This document shows positions 13,044-23,705 of a DNA stretch of 64,000 bases, in pieces; position 1 is the stretch's first letter, and every line of letters begins with the position of its first letter. A program made the position numbers and the translations under genes. This DNA comes from Owenia fusiformis (Eukaryota > Annelida > Polychaeta > Sabellida > Oweniidae). The DNA lies in contig CAIIXF020000007.1 of NCBI GenBank assembly GCA_903813345.2, positions 13,560,714-13,624,713 on the forward strand, written 5' to 3'. The notes beneath the pieces were generated by a model. It was not told where the DNA came from and ran no database searches. It saw only the letters and a program-made list of their open reading frames with translations.

Positions 13044-16000
13044 TTATGAGTCTCCATAAACATTCCATCCAACAGCAGCCTCGTAGTCCGGGTCGGTGTA
13101 ACTGTTTGTTACCCGACATTGGTTTGTTGCTTTGTTGTAAGCCCAAACGGTACACAGTGTCTCAGTGAGGCACAGTAACCCACATTGTATACGGCTATTG
13201 ACTGGGACGGTGTATGTAGATGTGGCTGATGTGAAGGAGGTATCGACATGGAGTCTTTGATAAAACATTTGGGTTGCTGGAAGTTATATTACAAACTTTT
13301 ATGAAGGAATTATGAAACAACTGTTCTAATTTTAAATGCTTCGTGAACTTCGAATTTCGGAAATTCTATACACTTTTGAAAAGTTTTCTTGCGTTTCAAG
13401 TTATTGATATTTCATACCTTTGTGCCAATAGGTGCCAGGCTTCCTTGAGCAGAAAAATGGGTTCATCATGCCGCAGCTTTCCTCGCTGAAGCCAGTAACA
13501 CTTCCAGCATGAACCTCTAAACATTCACCTACTGCTGGACTTCTTGGTCTGCCTAGACCCCATAACGATAACAAAGTTGGTTCACCGTGAATGTCATTTA
13601 TAGTACTTCCATAATACTTGAGTCCCACCCATGCGCGCGCAGCACCTAGAAATAACTGTCATATCAAAACCTGAGTGGGCCAACCATTTGGGTTGGAATT
13701 TATGGCAAAGGTTTTCTGACTCCAATTTAGAATTCCAAACAACCATTCAATTTATAAGAGCTCAATTTTGCATACCAAATACATTCCAAAGTATTTAATT
13801 TAAATATTTCCTGTCTGATTTTGCACTTTTCTTTGAAACTTTTGAATTTTTCTTAAATTTTCAATTCTACATTAAATATTTCATATCTTGACATTCGAAG
13901 GTTTGAAGCAAAAAATTATATTATGCTTTACACATTTTAGATTCGAAATGAAAAAGTACAAAGGTTGGTATATATGGTATGTCACCAATTCTTTTCCATG
14001 ACTATTTCATGACAAGTAAAAGAATACGATATAATTACCCCTTGCTGCTAGTATATCAAGGTATATAGCTACATCAGCATCAGATGATGGTAGACCAAGT
14101 GAACTTCTTATCGAGTTACAATACGTTTCGGCTTCAGCGAATGTGCTACTTGTAGAAATATATTGAATACAGTTGCCATTCACCAAGTCCTCATTCGCTC
14201 GACAGGTTCTCCCTAAAATAACAGTTGACATGGTTGATGGCGTTGATTGGAATTTAAAGGCAGAATCAGATCTATCGGGGTGACAAAATTACAAGCAACA
14301 TGTAGAATTGACCTACCAATTACTAGTAACCAATTACTAATGAATCTATTCCTTACAATATCAAATACAATATCTCCCAAAAGATTCACGATATTTTATA
14401 AATTAATGGTGAAGTTATAATTTGGATTCAAATTGCAAAAATGGTTGAAAATGTTTAAATTCTCCCAAATAATACTTCTTATAGAAAAATAATACATTAT
14501 TGTAATAATCTTAAATTTCTCCTGAAATAAAGTGTTCACTTTGAGGATTTTTAGAAAATAGACGTGAAAAAGGAATGGCATAAGCCATAATAAATATTCT
14601 AAAATTGAAACAATATTTTGTTAGTCTGCTCGCAAAATCTGATGAATTTTTAATTGTGAATGGACTTTGATCAAATTAAGGGTTTCATTATCTAAATCAA
14701 TCCTTGCATTACTCATTGGTATTACCCACCCACTTTACACAATTTATCCGGTCCATGTTATTGGGGCGAGCTTAATCTCTGATAATTTTATAAAATCACA
14801 CTGAAACTACATAAACATTTTATGACTTTCAATCGATGCATACATATTTTGCATAATGAAGTACACAACTATTTCCACAATTTTGTTTTATAAGGCCTAT
14901 TGTATATATTAGGGAGTTTAGGCTTGTATATAAAATCAAAACGCCAACCTATACGTATGACAATCGCCCATTCAAATGCATCACTTAAATATTTTCCGTT
15001 CGCGTTTACACCCTTGGTATACGCAGCTAACGGAAATTGACCGGTACGGGTCAAAAGCTGGACCGATACGGGTTAACGGTTTTATTTGAATTTAAAACAG
15101 CCATAACTTGCTCAATATTGACTTCCTCGTGTCTAATTTGAAATATATGATGCCTCCCGATGCTTTTAAGTACCCCAATTTTTTACAGATTTTTAAACGG
15201 ACCAAAACTCTCTAAATGCGCATTTATGCTCTTTTCTCTCGAGAACGACTGTCTCATTTTCACGATAACTTTTATTTAGTACTTCTAACATATAAGATCT
15301 ATTTTTCCCCATCAAGGTATGATGTAAATGACATGCTATTTACATCTTGTGAGTTTCAATGACGCGCGTTTGATTTTATAAAAAATGCCAAACTTTGTGA
15401 CAAAGAATTTCATCCTGCTATTGCCCCGAACCGGTCCGTCTTCTCGCTGCAAGCAGATTGCCCCGAACCGGTCCGTCTTCTCGCTGCAAGCAGGATGACA
15501 AAACCGTTAACCCGTACCGGTCCAGCTTTTGACCCGTACCGGTCAATTTTCATTAGCTGCGTATACCAAGGGTGGTTTAGGTTGTGAAAAACATTCCAAG
15601 CTTGAACTCCCTATTGACGTAATATGTCTGCATCTGACCAAGGACGTCCTTGACCTGACTAACAAAACGCATTCTCTCGTGAAACCTTGGAAATCGTCAT
15701 GTCCGTTCCACGACATCGCTTCAGTATTTATTGCGTGAAATGCGTAAAACATGAAAGGAAATGTACAGGCCCGTAGTCAGGGGGTGGGGTCGATGGGTTC
15801 GAGCGAACCCCCCCTCCCTGGCCAAAAATCTTTCAAAATCATGCAGTTTTTCACCATTCTGAGCACTTTTTAAGTGATTTTGGCCATTTTTGGACCAAAA
15901 TTGTCACAAGTGAACCCCCTGGAATTTTTCAAAAAGTGAACCCCCTTTGGCAAATCCTGGCTACGGGCCTGATGTAATTATGTATAAGGAGTCCATCGTA

Positions 16001-17601
16001 CAATAAGGAAAGCATACCTAATGCATTAACTCCACTCTCATTGATTTTCATTTACCCTTTTCTATTTGGAAACATGTTTAATTATCTTGCGTCATTTCAA
16101 TGATGTTCGTTCTGATTCTCAAATACGTAGGCCTACCACAATCGATAAGTGGGAGAAAAATAATTAAATTGATTTACAGTTCACGAAATATAATGGCAGT
16201 AGAACATTTAAACAAATATTCTTACTACTAATAAAGATAGAACCACGAGCCAACCGCATGGATGGCATGAGCATCACTACTGTTAAAGAGGTGGTAGTAC
16301 GATATCATATCAATCATTTTAATGAATTAAACCGTATCCGGCAGGGGCGGATCTGGGAACCAACAAGGGGGGGGGGGGGCAAACTTGTGGTCTGAGAAAA
16401 AAACGTCCGCGGAAAAAGATTTTGGGCCCCAAAAACCTAAAAGTGGGCCCAAATTTTGAAATTTTGAGGCCCATTTTCTTCAAAATTTGGCCTAAAATTA
16501 AAAAACAAGGCCTTAGAAGGCCAATTTAAGACCTAAAAGGCCTACTTTTTGGGGCCTTAAAGCCATTTTTGGCTCAAAATTTTTGCCCCCCCCAGATCCG
16601 CCAGTGTCCGGAATGAACACTAAAACTCACCTGACTCTGGGTCGGCGTTACACTCATCTGTCGGGCAGCAATAAATACAGCTCTTCAAACCAAAGTTAAG
16701 GTTTTCATTGTTACAGCCGTGGGCTGGTGAGAAGTTACACTCTGACTGAGTTCCACACTTTTTATTCACATTTAATGTATTTCCATTCCAATCGAGACGG
16801 GTAAAGCAGAGCTGTAAATGATGATTAGAATGGTAAATTAAAAGAGTTCAATTTAAGACTCCAGATTGAAGCTGAATATGTAGCTAAGTAGGTAGTTGGG
16901 CAGATAGCTGAATAAGAAACTGAGTAAGCTGACTTAACCCATAACCTAAGATCAACATGGGGAAATCACCATTGTTTTTTCGGGATTTCAAAACGTCATA
17001 GTATCTTCACTTGAAATCTGACTTCTAATTCTGCTTTCCTACTTTCCGAACACCATATCTCAAAAAAGGTCAAAGTTGAAAAATGATCGTTATTTGCGTC
17101 AGATGCGTATCTCAAAAACGGGGAAATGTAATGCTGATATGACATGTTTCTTTTTGATTTGAAAGGGCACATATGGAGCTATCCCGTGGTATATGGGGTT
17201 ATGTACCGAAAATCCTCGTTTTTTCATAATCAATCCAAAGATTTCAATATTTTCCCATTGGATTACATTAAAGCATTTATCTGTGGAATTGTCCCGTATT
17301 ATACATATTAGATTGTTGCCTGAAATGAGAATGATATTTTCATCATTTGAAGAGGCATATTGTTCTATTAAATGTCATACATGGTTTACTATCTGAAATC
17401 TTGGATTGAGGAATACTGAGTTTCTGAGACTAACATTGGCTGGTTGTGTAGTAAATGAACTTATTAAGGGTTCAGTAAACACATTACTTACATCATTTGG
17501 GTCCGCGCATGTCTCAACTGTTGCTGATGGCAGACATTGTGCGTCAGTTCTCATTCCGCCGCATCCTACATTCTTACAAGTCAAGCCAAACACCCCCGAT
17601 T
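13044..17601 (-). CDS. Secreted or surface Ly6/uPAR - C-type lectin - PAN protein (partial 5')
   Basis: Five minus-strand exons splice in frame: 17601-17492, 16811-16631, 14212-14039, 13645-13418, 13276-13044 (stop TAA at 13046-13044), giving 307 visible residues. Residues 1-96 form a Ly6/uPAR three-finger domain: LTCKNVGCGG, then LCFTRLDW, KKCGTQSEC and the diagnostic end CCPTDECN; it is split by a phase-0 intron. Residues about 97-231 form a C-type lectin domain: TCRANEDLVNGNC, WVGL, GECLEVHAG, EESC, FFCSR. The rest is a PAN/apple-like domain (IQCGLLCLTETLC, VWAYNKATNQC). Introns between modules are phase 1. The lectin domain lacks a visible EPN/QPD or WND calcium-sugar motif, so classical sugar binding is doubtful. 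The exon for the signal peptide, upstream of 17601, was not found. Function unknown; extracellular recognition or adhesion is inferred from the domains. Confidence 0.85.
15009..15574. mobile_element. 566-bp inverted-repeat element with GTTTA duplication
   Basis: The ends cacccttggtatacgcag and its reverse complement continue as inverted repeats for about 75 bp with few mismatches. GTTTA flanks both sides (15004-15008 and 15575-15579). Two copies of a 37-bp unit (ttgccccgaaccggtccg and following) lie at about 15419-15492, just inside the right arm. It sits in the intron between the Ly6 and lectin exons. Short ORFs starting MTRTGQF on both strands are the arms themselves, not genes. Confidence 0.85.
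15766..15971. mobile_element. 206-bp MITE, CAGGCCCGTAG ends, 5-bp duplication
   Basis: caggcccgtagtcagg at the left is matched by cctggctacgggcctg at the right. ATGTA flanks both sides (15761-15765 and 15972-15976). The ends resemble invertebrate hAT MITEs; a 5-bp duplication would fit the hAT5 group rather than the usual 8 bp. It lies in the lectin-gene intron. Confidence 0.8.
16342..16606. mobile_element. 265-bp hAT-like MITE, CAGGGGCGGATC end
   Basis: caggggcggatctggg at the left faces cccagatccgccagtg at the right, with TCCGG on both sides (16337-16341 and 16607-16611). The interior has a run of about 14 G and a self-complementary ggcc-rich section. It ends about 25 bp before the Ly6 exon boundary at 16631. 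Confidence 0.8.
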
Positions 17602-18120
17602 CTAAAGTTCAATTAAACATAAATACGTTACTTTCTATTTAAGTTTGATAAAGATGAGTATCAATTTCTACTACTATTTGCGATGTAAAAAGTACACATT
17701 TGCAACACCTTTTCAGAAAGGAGGAGATTTTCTAAACTCAAGAGATGCCACAATGTTTCGAAGACCAATTTTATAAACTGGCCATGGAATCATTTGCCAT
17801 TTATGAAAGTTCGTTGGTGTTAATTTTCTGATTACTCTCGTGAGGTTTAGATATAGAAACTTAGATTGTATTACCGTAGTTTAGATTTGATGGCCCAGTT
17901 TAAAGCTTGAAATTATTCTTTTATTATTCATTTATTATTTGTCATGATTTGATAAATTATTTTAGAGATTTCTTAGAAAAAAGATATATTAGAAAAAGTT
18001 CGTCAGCTTTTTGTTCAAATATTCAAATCATTTTTCAAATAAAAGTCGTCTTTTGAACTATCTGAGTATTTCGTTCGCCCTTACTCCAGTCATAGTGTAG
18101 AGTAACTCTTCAAACTAGTT

Positions 18121-18290
18121 AGAAACGGATCTGTTTTCGTAACAAAATGTCGCAGCCTCGAAGGTACGCTTTTTCTTTTTTCACGATTTCAAGGCAAAAT
18201 CTGCACCTGCACAACATTTTGGGCACAAACATGTGTCAGCATCATATGTTTATGAAAATCTAATGATTTATAAATGAATAGTTAGCGAGG
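18121..18290. repeat. Dispersed repeat, related copy at 28955-29120
   Basis: Both segments share aacggat, tcgtaacaaaatgt/tcagtaacaaaatgt, gcagcctc/gcagtctc, a gatttca stretch and an aaaatctaa end in the same order. They are diverged. The family is not recognised. Confidence 0.45.
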
Positions 18291-18641
18291 CGCAAAAATG
18301 ATTAAAATGGATCCTAGCTACTACTGCGTTAACGGAATGTTTCCGTTTTCTGTCGTCTCGTGAATTTTTTGTCAATTTTCTGACTGACACAACATGCACA
18401 GCCACCAGATGTTGAACTGAACGAGGTACATGTATACTTCTAACTATATTATTCGTATATGAGAGAATACAACATTCTGGCTCCTTAACATATATAAATA
18501 TATAAAATTGTAAACTACAAACCTATATGAAATAGTGTGTAAATGTAAATCGTACATGTACCATATATTTTCTCATAATATGTACACAACAGATAAGATA
18601 GATAAAATAAACATAACTAACTAACCATCAAAATATATATA

Positions 18642-19633
18642 CAGGGTGTCTCAAAAAAATGTACCCAAAAGTATATCAAGAGCACAGGTAAACCAATCAA
18701 TATTTTCAGACATTTTTTGCATGGTCATGTCGCCAAAACATGAAAGTTTTCTCCCCAATACACCATTTTTATTTCAGTCTTGTCTTTTTGATGCTTTAAC
18801 CCTTTACCTTTTACACCACATAATCGATGTAAACTCATATTCCGATGACAGCCTGTATCCTTACTGCTACATTGTTCATCACATTTGATAATAATTCCTG
18901 TGGAATGTTTTGGATTTCTCTTTGGATGTTGCCCTTAAGTTGTTCTAGGTCTTTTTGCTTGGAATGAGCATTAAAACACTCCTTCAAATATCCACAGAGA
19001 AAGATGTTTGAGGATGAAGATGGCAGAACAAACACAGATAATCAGGTCAATTATCGGCAAATGATTCAGGAGTTACTTTCCAGAGTTAGGTAGGCTAGCC
19101 TGGACACCAAATGATATCCAAATGACAACACAGTGGTCTCAAATTGATACACACAACAAAAGCTACACTAGAATCCCAACCAATGCTGTTTCTTGAACCT
19201 CTGACCTCTCTGTATAAGGGGGGTATAAGACAATGTGAGGGCCTCCCTATTCACCATATTTGACGGCCCATACATTTTTCTCTGAGGCTATTTGAAGGAC
19301 CATTTTTATGCTAAACCCAAGCTAAGAGACCCAGAACAACTTAAGACCAGCATCAAAACATAAATCAAAACATTTCACCAAAAATATCAAATGTGATGAA
19401 CAATGTAGTAGTAAGGATGCAGACTCTCATCGAAATATGAGGTTACATTGAATATGTGGTGTAAAAGGTAACGGGTTAAAGTATCAAAACGGCAAAACTG
19501 AATTAAAAACTGTGTATAGGGGAAAAAACTTTCATCTTTTATCTACAAGTCCATGCAAAGAATGTCTGAAAATATTGATTGGTTTGTCTATGATGTTGAT
19601 ATACTTTTGGGTACATTTTTTTGAGACACCCTA
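18642..19633. mobile_element. Foldback mariner-type element with two inverted transposase tails
   Basis: The ends cagggtgtctcaaaaaaatg and the near-perfect reverse complement are flanked by TA (18640-18641 and 19634-19635). The arms match for about 250 bp. The left half encodes on the minus strand a transposase C-terminus (LCGYLKECF, LEQLKGNIQREI, NVMNNVAVRIQ). The right half encodes the diverged equivalent on the plus strand (GYLKDHFY, PEQLKTSIK, broken by stops). The two halves are therefore inverted copies of one mariner 3' end, facing outward. The WGYLK and LK.NI.REI pattern is that of DD34D transposases (family knowledge). Confidence 0.8.
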
Positions 19634-19813
19634 TATATACATGCAATAAAATATTAAAGAATCATACACTTGAAAAGTGTATACTGCATGTCATGATCAA
19701 TTAGCACCTTTTTAATTCCTAAAAACTGTATAGTAGCGGGCTGAAATCGAAAACAAGCGGGAATCTTACCTGTCGCGGATACTATTTTCAAAGATTAATT
19801 ATATAAGTTCGAG

Positions 19814-20193
19814 TTAAAATATACTTACCACGCAATCCAAACGAAAATACAATTAATCGATTTAATCAAGTTAAAATATTCTTACCAAGCAATCCAAACG
19901 AAAATACAATTAATCGATTTAATCAAGTTAAAATATTCTTACCAAGCAATCCAAATGAAAATACAATTAATCGATTTAATCAAGTTAAAATATTCTTACC
20001 AAGCAATCCAAATGAAAATACAATTAATCGATTTAATCAAGTTAAAATATTCTTACCAAGCAATCCAAATGAAAATACAATTAATCGATTTAATCAAGTT
20101 AAAATATTCTTACCAAGCAATCCAAATGAAAATACAATTAATCGATTTAATCAAGTTAAAATGTTCTTACCAAGCAATCCAAACGAAAATACA
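19814..20193 (+). repeat. 57-bp tandem repeat, about 6.7 copies
   Basis: Unit gaaaatacaattaatcgat then ttaatcaagttaaaatatt then cttaccaagcaatccaaat. Copies are nearly identical, and outer copies carry c instead of t before the gaaaat. As 57 is divisible by 3, one frame stays open (MKIQLIDLIKLK-type repeat), which I regard as an artefact. Confidence 0.93.
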
Positions 20194-20533
20194 ATGATCC
20201 ACATGTTTCATACGATATGTGTAATTAGTTTTTGGTTGATCAATTAATTATAAATATGGACGATTCCGAAGTAGTAAATATATGTTAAATCCAATTCATA
20301 ATTGTGTGTCGCCTTGCAAAAATAATTAATCTGTTTCATATGTTTCTGGTATGTTTGTCATCATCCCGCGATATTGGAAATCAGTTAAGTCTGAGATGGC
20401 AGTCCCTTTAATTGCAAACATAATCAATAATGTAAAAGGTCTGCCGAATGTCTGGTAATCTGGCACAAAGGTAACCATAGAGGCCGATTTGAAAAGATAT
20501 GAGGTATATTATGATTAGTCGATTAAGAAGGTA

Positions 20534-20790
20534 CACTCCCCTCCATAAGTTTGACAACCTTTGCTCCCCCATTGAACTACGTGTTAAAGCCTCTTTACCT
20601 TGAATTTTTATTTACTTAACCTGCAATGAAAATACTTATACTATTGAGGGAAATGTAATTTGACTTTATTTCAATGCAATACCTCAAAATTTTCTCAATT
20701 TTTTCCCCAGTTACAATAGGTGGAAAATTGATGATACATTTGAAGAATTTTTGAAAATCGTCATTCCCATGTTAACCAATGGGAAATGCT
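20534..20790 (+). mobile_element. Left arm of a Tc1-like MITE (truncated copy)
   Basis: cactcccctccataagttt after TA matches the complete copy at 59593-60467 almost base for base for about 255 bp, up to accaatgggaaatg. No right end follows, so only one arm is present. Confidence 0.8.
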
Positions 20791-21474
20791 ATTCATACAT
20801 TTTAGGGGTTTACGGGTATGTGAACGGTTCTTTCGATGTATATCAGTGTTGAGGGTGAGTCCTTACATTTAAACCTCTGATTTAGTCTTGCTTTAAATAT
20901 ATAAGCACTAGTGCCAAAGGGAAAGGACCAAAAGTTGTAATGGAACTTAGCAAGAAAAAGCAAACTCTAAGTGCATACCAGTCAAGATAAACAAACCCCA
21001 TATAGCCCAAAACCATGATCTAACGTGAAAAGAAACAATGTCTAATACCCCCTTTCCCCCACCATTCAAGAATCAATATCACAATCCAAGACCAGAAGAC
21101 CAAGGGACATTTCATTCATACTGAAGTCATTACAATACATGTTGAAGAAAAAATTAGAAATTGAAAGCAAATTGATAGCCAATACTCATAACCTCAAAAA
21201 TTGTTGTAGATATAAGTACTCATACAAGATAGAGCATTCAGTCTCAAATGATGTGGGATAGATGAAATCCAGTCTCCAAGTCCATAGGCATTTCAAAGGG
21301 TCAACATCCATTCACAAAAGCCGTCGCCATAATCCATAAAACACAATAATTCACAATGGTCATCAGGAGAAAACTATGGCTGGTTTCGATCCCTTTTTCT
21401 CAACCATTAAGCCATAGCCGGGATCCACCTCAAAAGGTGCCAAGGTAAAATATTGTGAGTTCATTGCCAATGTC

Positions 21475-22430
21475 TTAAACAATTCCCACATCCTTCAGCA
21501 TCTCAAGTGGTAAAACTTGAAACTTCGAAATTAGTGATTTGTATTTTTCAGCAAAGCCCAGAAAGAATTTCTTAAGCTTAATAGAATTATAACCTTGACC
21601 TAACAGTTTGATCACTAAAGTATTGTGTCTTGACTTAAAATCTAAATATTTAGAGCATGCCCTGCCATATCTAATAAGCTGGGATACATAGACCCCATAT
21701 GCTGCATTTAATGGAATATTACTGTCTAAATGGGAAAAATTCACAATATCAAAGTTGAAATCATCTCGTTTATCATACAACTTACAATATATACTGTTGT
21801 CTTGTTCAATGTTAATGAGAAGGTCAAGATAAGGCGCATTCATGTTCGATTCATTGGTCTTTTTTAACTCTAACTCGGAAGGGTATATCTCATTTACAAA
21901 ATTTTCAAATCCAGGGTTGTCCAAACTCAACAGGTCATCTATATACCTATCTGTTTTATTAAAAAGTTTATTTAGCTATGTGGAATTTTGTCTTATCTTT
22001 CATCATCTTTTGCAAAAACTTATTCATACGAGAATAGAAAAAGGTCTGCCAAAAGAGGAGCACAATCTGTCCCCATTGGTATTCCTATATTTTGACGTAA
22101 AACAGTATTTCCAAACTTTACATAAATGTTATCAATCAAAAAGCCTAAAACCTCACAAAGTTGTATTGCAGTAAAAGAAATATACTTTTCATGTTGATCA
22201 CTAGAAAAGAAAGCTCTATTTGAACTACAATTTACGAATTTAAATCTACTACCTTTCATTGTGTTTTTAATGATACCAAATATTTCCTCTTTCAATTTGT
22301 TATGGGGAATTGATGTGTAAAGTGTGGAAAAATCCCATGTGGAAATACATTTAACTTTTGAATAATTAGGTTGATCAAATTTAGATAAAAGGTCCTTCGA
22401 ATTTTGAGATTGTTGACTTCCCCCTCCTAT
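21475..22430 (-). mobile_element. Broken reverse transcriptase, possibly Penelope-like
   Basis: Minus-strand pieces line up in order as a reverse transcriptase: WDFSTLYTSIPHNKLK (motif A region), GIPMGTDCAPLLADLFL (motif B region), YIDDLLSL (motif C), then YLDLLINIEQDN, CKLYDKRDDFNFDIVNF and YGVYVSQLIRYGRAC. A stop after LFLFSYE and frame loss around 21930-22020 break it. This RT type differs from the LINEs nearby; its motifs recall Penelope-like or related elements, but the clade is not certain. The sequence between 21290 and 21475 probably is its 3' tail. Confidence 0.75.
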
Positions 22431-22925
22431 CTACTTCACCATACTTGTATTATAATCACTTTTGTATCCTTTAACTCACATCATATAATTTACATCATAT
22501 TATGCATAATTCAACAATATGTTTTATATGTTTTAAATATGCACTCATCAAAAATGATGGATAAATAAACATAATAATAATGATAACCAGCACAACACTA
22601 TTGCTCAAGTTTCAAGGATCTCCAAGCAAGACTCCAACTGATTTTGGAATAACTTCCTCAATTACGAAGGTCGTGTATATGTAGATGGAATCTTTGTTTG
22701 ACACTGCATTGTTATAGATATTTATACCCTCCCCTAATGTTAGGCAACCAGGATGCCACATTGTCTACCGTGTGAAAGCCTGTACACGTACATGGTTGAA
22801 TCTTCGTCCTCAATGACGATTGATCGCAATTCAATGATTTTATTCCAAATCAATCAAAATGCATGATAATCGGTCGGAGAGAGAGATTTCGCTCATAAGT
22901 GAAACCACAACTTGTGTTTCAAAAG

Positions 22926-22985
22926 ACAAAATCGTGTTTAATAACTTTTGGAATAACAAATGTTACAACCCATCTTACGCTGTGC
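22926..22985 (+). repeat. Dispersed repeat, second copy at 60793-60845
   Basis: gacaaaatcgtgtt, aataactt, aatgttacaacccatctta occur in order at both places. Family unknown. Confidence 0.5.
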
Positions 22986-23104
22986 TTCCACCCCAGTCAC
23001 AGTTCCTATGGCCGCCGTACGGTCTATCTATTCTGCGGTCAGTAACATTTCTACGCTCGCCGTAGAATTTCTTCGGTCGGATACCTTTGCAGTCAAAAGG
23101 TTGT

Positions 23105-23705
23105 TTGTAACATCAAACAATATACGTAAAAAGGAGATCTAAACATCAGCATATACAATTCGAACCAAATCCATCCACTAGTATTTGTGTTATCATTAAT
23201 TATGTTTTTTACGAAAAATGGCGGCCATTTTGAAATTCAGTGGCCATCTTGAAAATTTATTTTTGAGCAGAACTTCTTTGTCTCTAGGCATCAGCATATA
23301 GAATTTGAACCAAATCCGTCAACTGGTATTTGAGTTATCAAAGGTTACGTTCTTCTCGAGCAGAGCTCCTATGTCCCTTGGCATCATCATGTAAAATTTG
23401 AACCAAATCCATTCAATGGTAATTGAGCTATCAAAGATAATGTTTTTATGAAAAATGGCCGCCATTTTGAAATTTAGCTGCCATCTTTAAAATCCTTTCT
23501 TGAGCAGAGCTCCTATGTCCCTAGGCATCAGCATCTAAAATTTGAACCAAATCCATTCAATGGTATTTGAGTTATCAAAGATAACGTTTTTTTTACGAAA
23601 AATGGCCGCCATTTTGAAATTTGGTGGCCATCTTGAAAATGTCTTCTTTAGCAAGGCTGCTTTGTACCAAGGCAACAGCATATAAAGTTTGAACGAAATT
23701 CATCC
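23105..23705 (+). repeat. Tandem repeat, about 145-bp unit, five copies
   Basis: The anchor GAACCAAATCC or its variant recurs at 23162, 23307, 23400, 23544 and 23691 (spacing 145, 93, 144, 147). Units contain atggccgccattttgaaatt, gagcagagctcctatgtcc and ggcatcagcat. One copy is internally deleted. Confidence 0.85.

Noticed and set aside
14869-15738. Two small frames starting MTRTGQF on opposite strands, which look like related peptides
   Set aside because: They are the two arms of the 566-bp inverted-repeat element.
19761-19790. Strong minus-strand splice donor (gacag|gtaagatt) upstream of the Ly6-lectin gene
   Set aside because: No start codon or hydrophobic stretch in the sequence before it, so I could not call it the missing signal-peptide exon.
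19955-20197. 80-codon frame with four MKIQLIDLIKLK-type repeats
   Set aside because: It is a direct product of the 57-bp tandem repeat, whose length is a multiple of three.
22020-22295. Considered as a stand-alone gene with start at MKEEIFG
   Set aside because: Reading continues upstream into WDFSTLYTSIPHN and downstream into other RT motifs, so it is part of a broken retroelement.
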